The notes under the pieces: generated by a model
What the model was told of the DNA's origin: nothing
The model's input: the letters and a program-made list of their open reading frames with translations, nothing else
Database searches by the model: none
NCBI GenBank assembly: GCA_963772645.1
Contig: CAVYYD010000005.1
Coordinates: forward strand, 1 to 64,000
DNA from: DASSQJ01 sp963772645
GTDB taxonomy: Bacteria > Actinomycetota > Actinomycetes > Actinomycetales > Dermatophilaceae
Reading direction: 5' to 3'
Length of the DNA: 64,000 nt
Position numbers and translations under genes: made by a program
Part shown: positions 62,663 to 64,000 of the stretch, piece by piece
Layout of the letters: each line of letters begins with the position of its first letter
Numbering within the stretch: position 1 is the first letter of the stretch

Positions 62663-63925
62663 ATGGCCGTGCTGTCCGTCATCGTCACGAGCTACAACAT
62701 CGAGTCCTACATCGGTGCCTGCCTCGACTCGATCACCAACCAGACCCTGCGTGACCTCGAGATCATCGTCGTCGACGACGGCTCCACCGACGCGAGCCCC
62801 CGGATCATCGCCGAGTACGCCGAGGCCGACCCGCGGATCGTCCCGGTCCTGCGCGGCACCAACTCCCCCGGCGGCGTCGCGACCGCGGCCAACGCCGGGC
62901 TCGATGTCGCCACGGCCCCCTACGTCGGGTTCGCCGACGGCGACGACCTCTACGAGCCGGAGATGTTCGAGCGGCTGCTCACCGCGGCGACCACCCACGA
63001 CGCGGACCTCGCGATGTGCAAGTACCGGCTCTTCACCGACGCCTCCGAGGAGCGCACCGCCCCGCCGGACGAGCACCGCTGGGACGCCTTCGACCAGGAG
63101 GCCTACCGGCTCGACGACGCGATGCGGATCGAGCTGCTCCGCTTCATCGCCGTCCCGTGGCGCAAGATCTACCGCCGTAGCCTCTTGGAGGACAACGGGA
63201 TCCGGTTCCCGGTCGGCGACTACTTCTACGAGGACAACCCGTTCCACTGGTTCTGCGTCACCCAGGCCGAGTCGGTGGCCCTGGTGCCCGAGGTGCTCTG
63301 CCACCACCGGCTCGCCCGGGCCGGCCAGACGATGTCGACCGCGGACGAGCGCCTCTTCCGGATCTTCGAGCACCACGACACGATCTACGACTTCCTCGAC
63401 CGCAAGGGCTGGCTCGAGGTGTACCAGACCACCCTCCTGGCCTGGGCGATGTCGCAGATGGAGTGGATCAGCCGGCGGACCCCGGCGAACCTGCGCCGCC
63501 AGCTCTACGAGGTGCTCCGCCGCGTCTACTCGCACTACACCGAGGTGCAGGTGGGCCGGGCCATCGCCGAGGCGGGCAAGGGCGTCTACGCCCGCCGGCT
63601 GTCCGAGGCGCTGGTCAAGGACAACTACCCGCGGTTCGTCGAGGCCCTCGAGCAGAACGCCAAGGGCCACAGCCCGGTCGTCCGCGGCTGGTACCACCTG
63701 CGCTACTCGGGCCCCAGGCGGACCGCCCGGATCGCCGCCCGGTTCGTCGGCCAGCAGGTCTCCCGGCACTCCCCGGTCAAGCCGGCCAAGCTGGCCAGGC
63801 GCTCCAGGGTCGGGGTCGGCACCGACGAGGTCCTCTTCGCCCTCGCGGTCCTCGAGCGGCGGATCGCCACCCTCGAGCAGGCGGTGCGCGACCAGGCCGA
63901 CCGGCCTGCGGACCAGGGTCGGTAG
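62663..63925 (+). CDS. Glycosyltransferase family 2
   Basis: A 420-residue GT2 with SVIVTSYNIESYIGACLDSITNQTL, LEIIVVDDGSTDASPRIIAEYAEADPRIV, and ANAGLDVATAPYVGFADGDDLYEPEMFERL (DGDD metal motif). The C-terminal acceptor region has FIAVPWRKIYRRSLLEDNGIRFPVGDYFYEDNPFHWFC. After residue 260 a long helical tail with basic patches (ARIAARFVGQQVSRHS) and a coiled-coil end suggests membrane docking and oligomer formation. GGAAAGG lies 9 nt before the ATG. With wzm/wzt and the previous GT2 it probably forms one polymer-assembly operon. Confidence 0.88.
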   Translation: MAVLSVIVTSYNIESYIGACLDSITNQTLRDLEIIVVDDGSTDASPRIIAEYAEADPRIVPVLRGTNSPGGVATAANAGLDVATAPYVGFADGDDLYEPEMFERLLTAATTHDADLAMCKYRLFTDASEERTAPPDEHRWDAFDQEAYRLDDAMRIELLRFIAVPWRKIYRRSLLEDNGIRFPVGDYFYEDNPFHWFCVTQAESVALVPEVLCHHRLARAGQTMSTADERLFRIFEHHDTIYDFLDRKGWLEVYQTTLLAWAMSQMEWISRRTPANLRRQLYEVLRRVYSHYTEVQVGRAIAEAGKGVYARRLSEALVKDNYPRFVEALEQNAKGHSPVVRGWYHLRYSGPRRTARIAARFVGQQVSRHSPVKPAKLARRSRVGVGTDEVLFALAVLERRIATLEQAVRDQADRPADQGR

Positions 63926-63959
63926 GGGGTCGCCACCGCAGGCCGGCGGCCGGGCGCGG

Positions 63960-64000
63960 TCAGCGGTCGTGGGCGAAGAGCCAGCGGTAGCCGACGTAGT
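63960..64000 (-). CDS. 3' end of an unknown gene cut by the window edge
   Basis: The minus strand reads an open frame from the right edge ending in YVGYRWLFAHDR and a TGA at 63960. It is convergent with the GT2 gene and ends 35 nt from it. Only 13 residues are visible, so the family cannot be named. Confidence 0.35.
   Translation of the reverse strand, partial: YVGYRWLFAHDR

Overview
This window looks like chromosomal DNA of a high-GC Gram-positive actinobacterium, probably Micrococcales close to Intrasporangiaceae/Dermatophilaceae. Codons are strongly G/C-ending and GTG starts are common. Many genes carry a TANNNT box 6-8 nt before the start codon, as expected for leaderless mRNAs. Marker genes fit: WhiB2/WhmD, the F420 genes cofD-cofE, a biotin-dependent carboxylase with an epsilon subunit, TIGR03089, DUF3499, DUF5719 and three LytR-CpsA-Psr (LCP) proteins. 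No tRNA, rRNA, CRISPR array, transposase or phage gene was seen.

Layout. 1-1309: an N-terminal fragment of a GT2 glycosyltransferase and a methyltransferase, downstream of ahcY (1567-3018). 3.2-11.7 kb: an accessory block with four OafA-type membrane acyltransferases, a membrane-anchored esterase, a multi-spanning mannosyltransferase-like protein, a small coiled-coil ORF and a cation-diffusion-facilitator transporter. 11.9-21.4 kb: a conserved actinobacterial block, YbaK - SIS isomerase - Trm112-like - manB - DUF3499 / zincin-like - DUF5719 - giant GT2 - whiB. 21.7-29.6 kb: cofD-cofE, then a tightly overlapping minus-strand operon (GT2 - GT4/methyltransferase-like fusion - flippase-like membrane protein - methyltransferase - AlkA-like glycosylase). 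29.7-38.2 kb: topoisomerase IB, an inositol-monophosphatase-like protein, a large membrane protein, TIGR03089, a secreted protein with five peptidoglycan-binding modules, and scoAB. 38.2-46.5 kb: envelope-polymer genes (three glycosyltransferases, an unknown protein, three LCP ligases). 46.6-59.8 kb: mixed metabolism and signalling (acyl-CoA dehydrogenase, F420-type oxidoreductase, MFS, ugd, purE/purK, GtrA, a two-component system, class III cyclase, birA, pccB, accE). 59.8-64 kb: a Wzm/Wzt-type polysaccharide exporter and two GT2 enzymes, running into a further gene at the right edge.

How it works together. Much of the window serves envelope glycopolymers. manB and the SIS protein supply mannose-phosphate precursors and ugd supplies UDP-glucuronate. 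DPM-like, GT2, GT4 and GT28-like enzymes build lipid-linked glycans. Flippase-like, GtrA and Wzm/Wzt proteins move them, LCP proteins attach them to peptidoglycan, and acyltransferases may decorate them. pccB/accE with birA form a biotin-carboxylase module. cofDE and a luciferase-like oxidoreductase indicate F420 use.

Caution. Nearly every gene between about 3.2 and 29.6 kb, plus the one at 31.1 kb, shows single-base frame breaks with otherwise intact motifs. From 31.6 kb to the end the genes are clean. Clean frames between breaks and compensating indels suggest base-calling or assembly errors at least as much as true decay, so broken genes are given as whole loci with the breaks noted.
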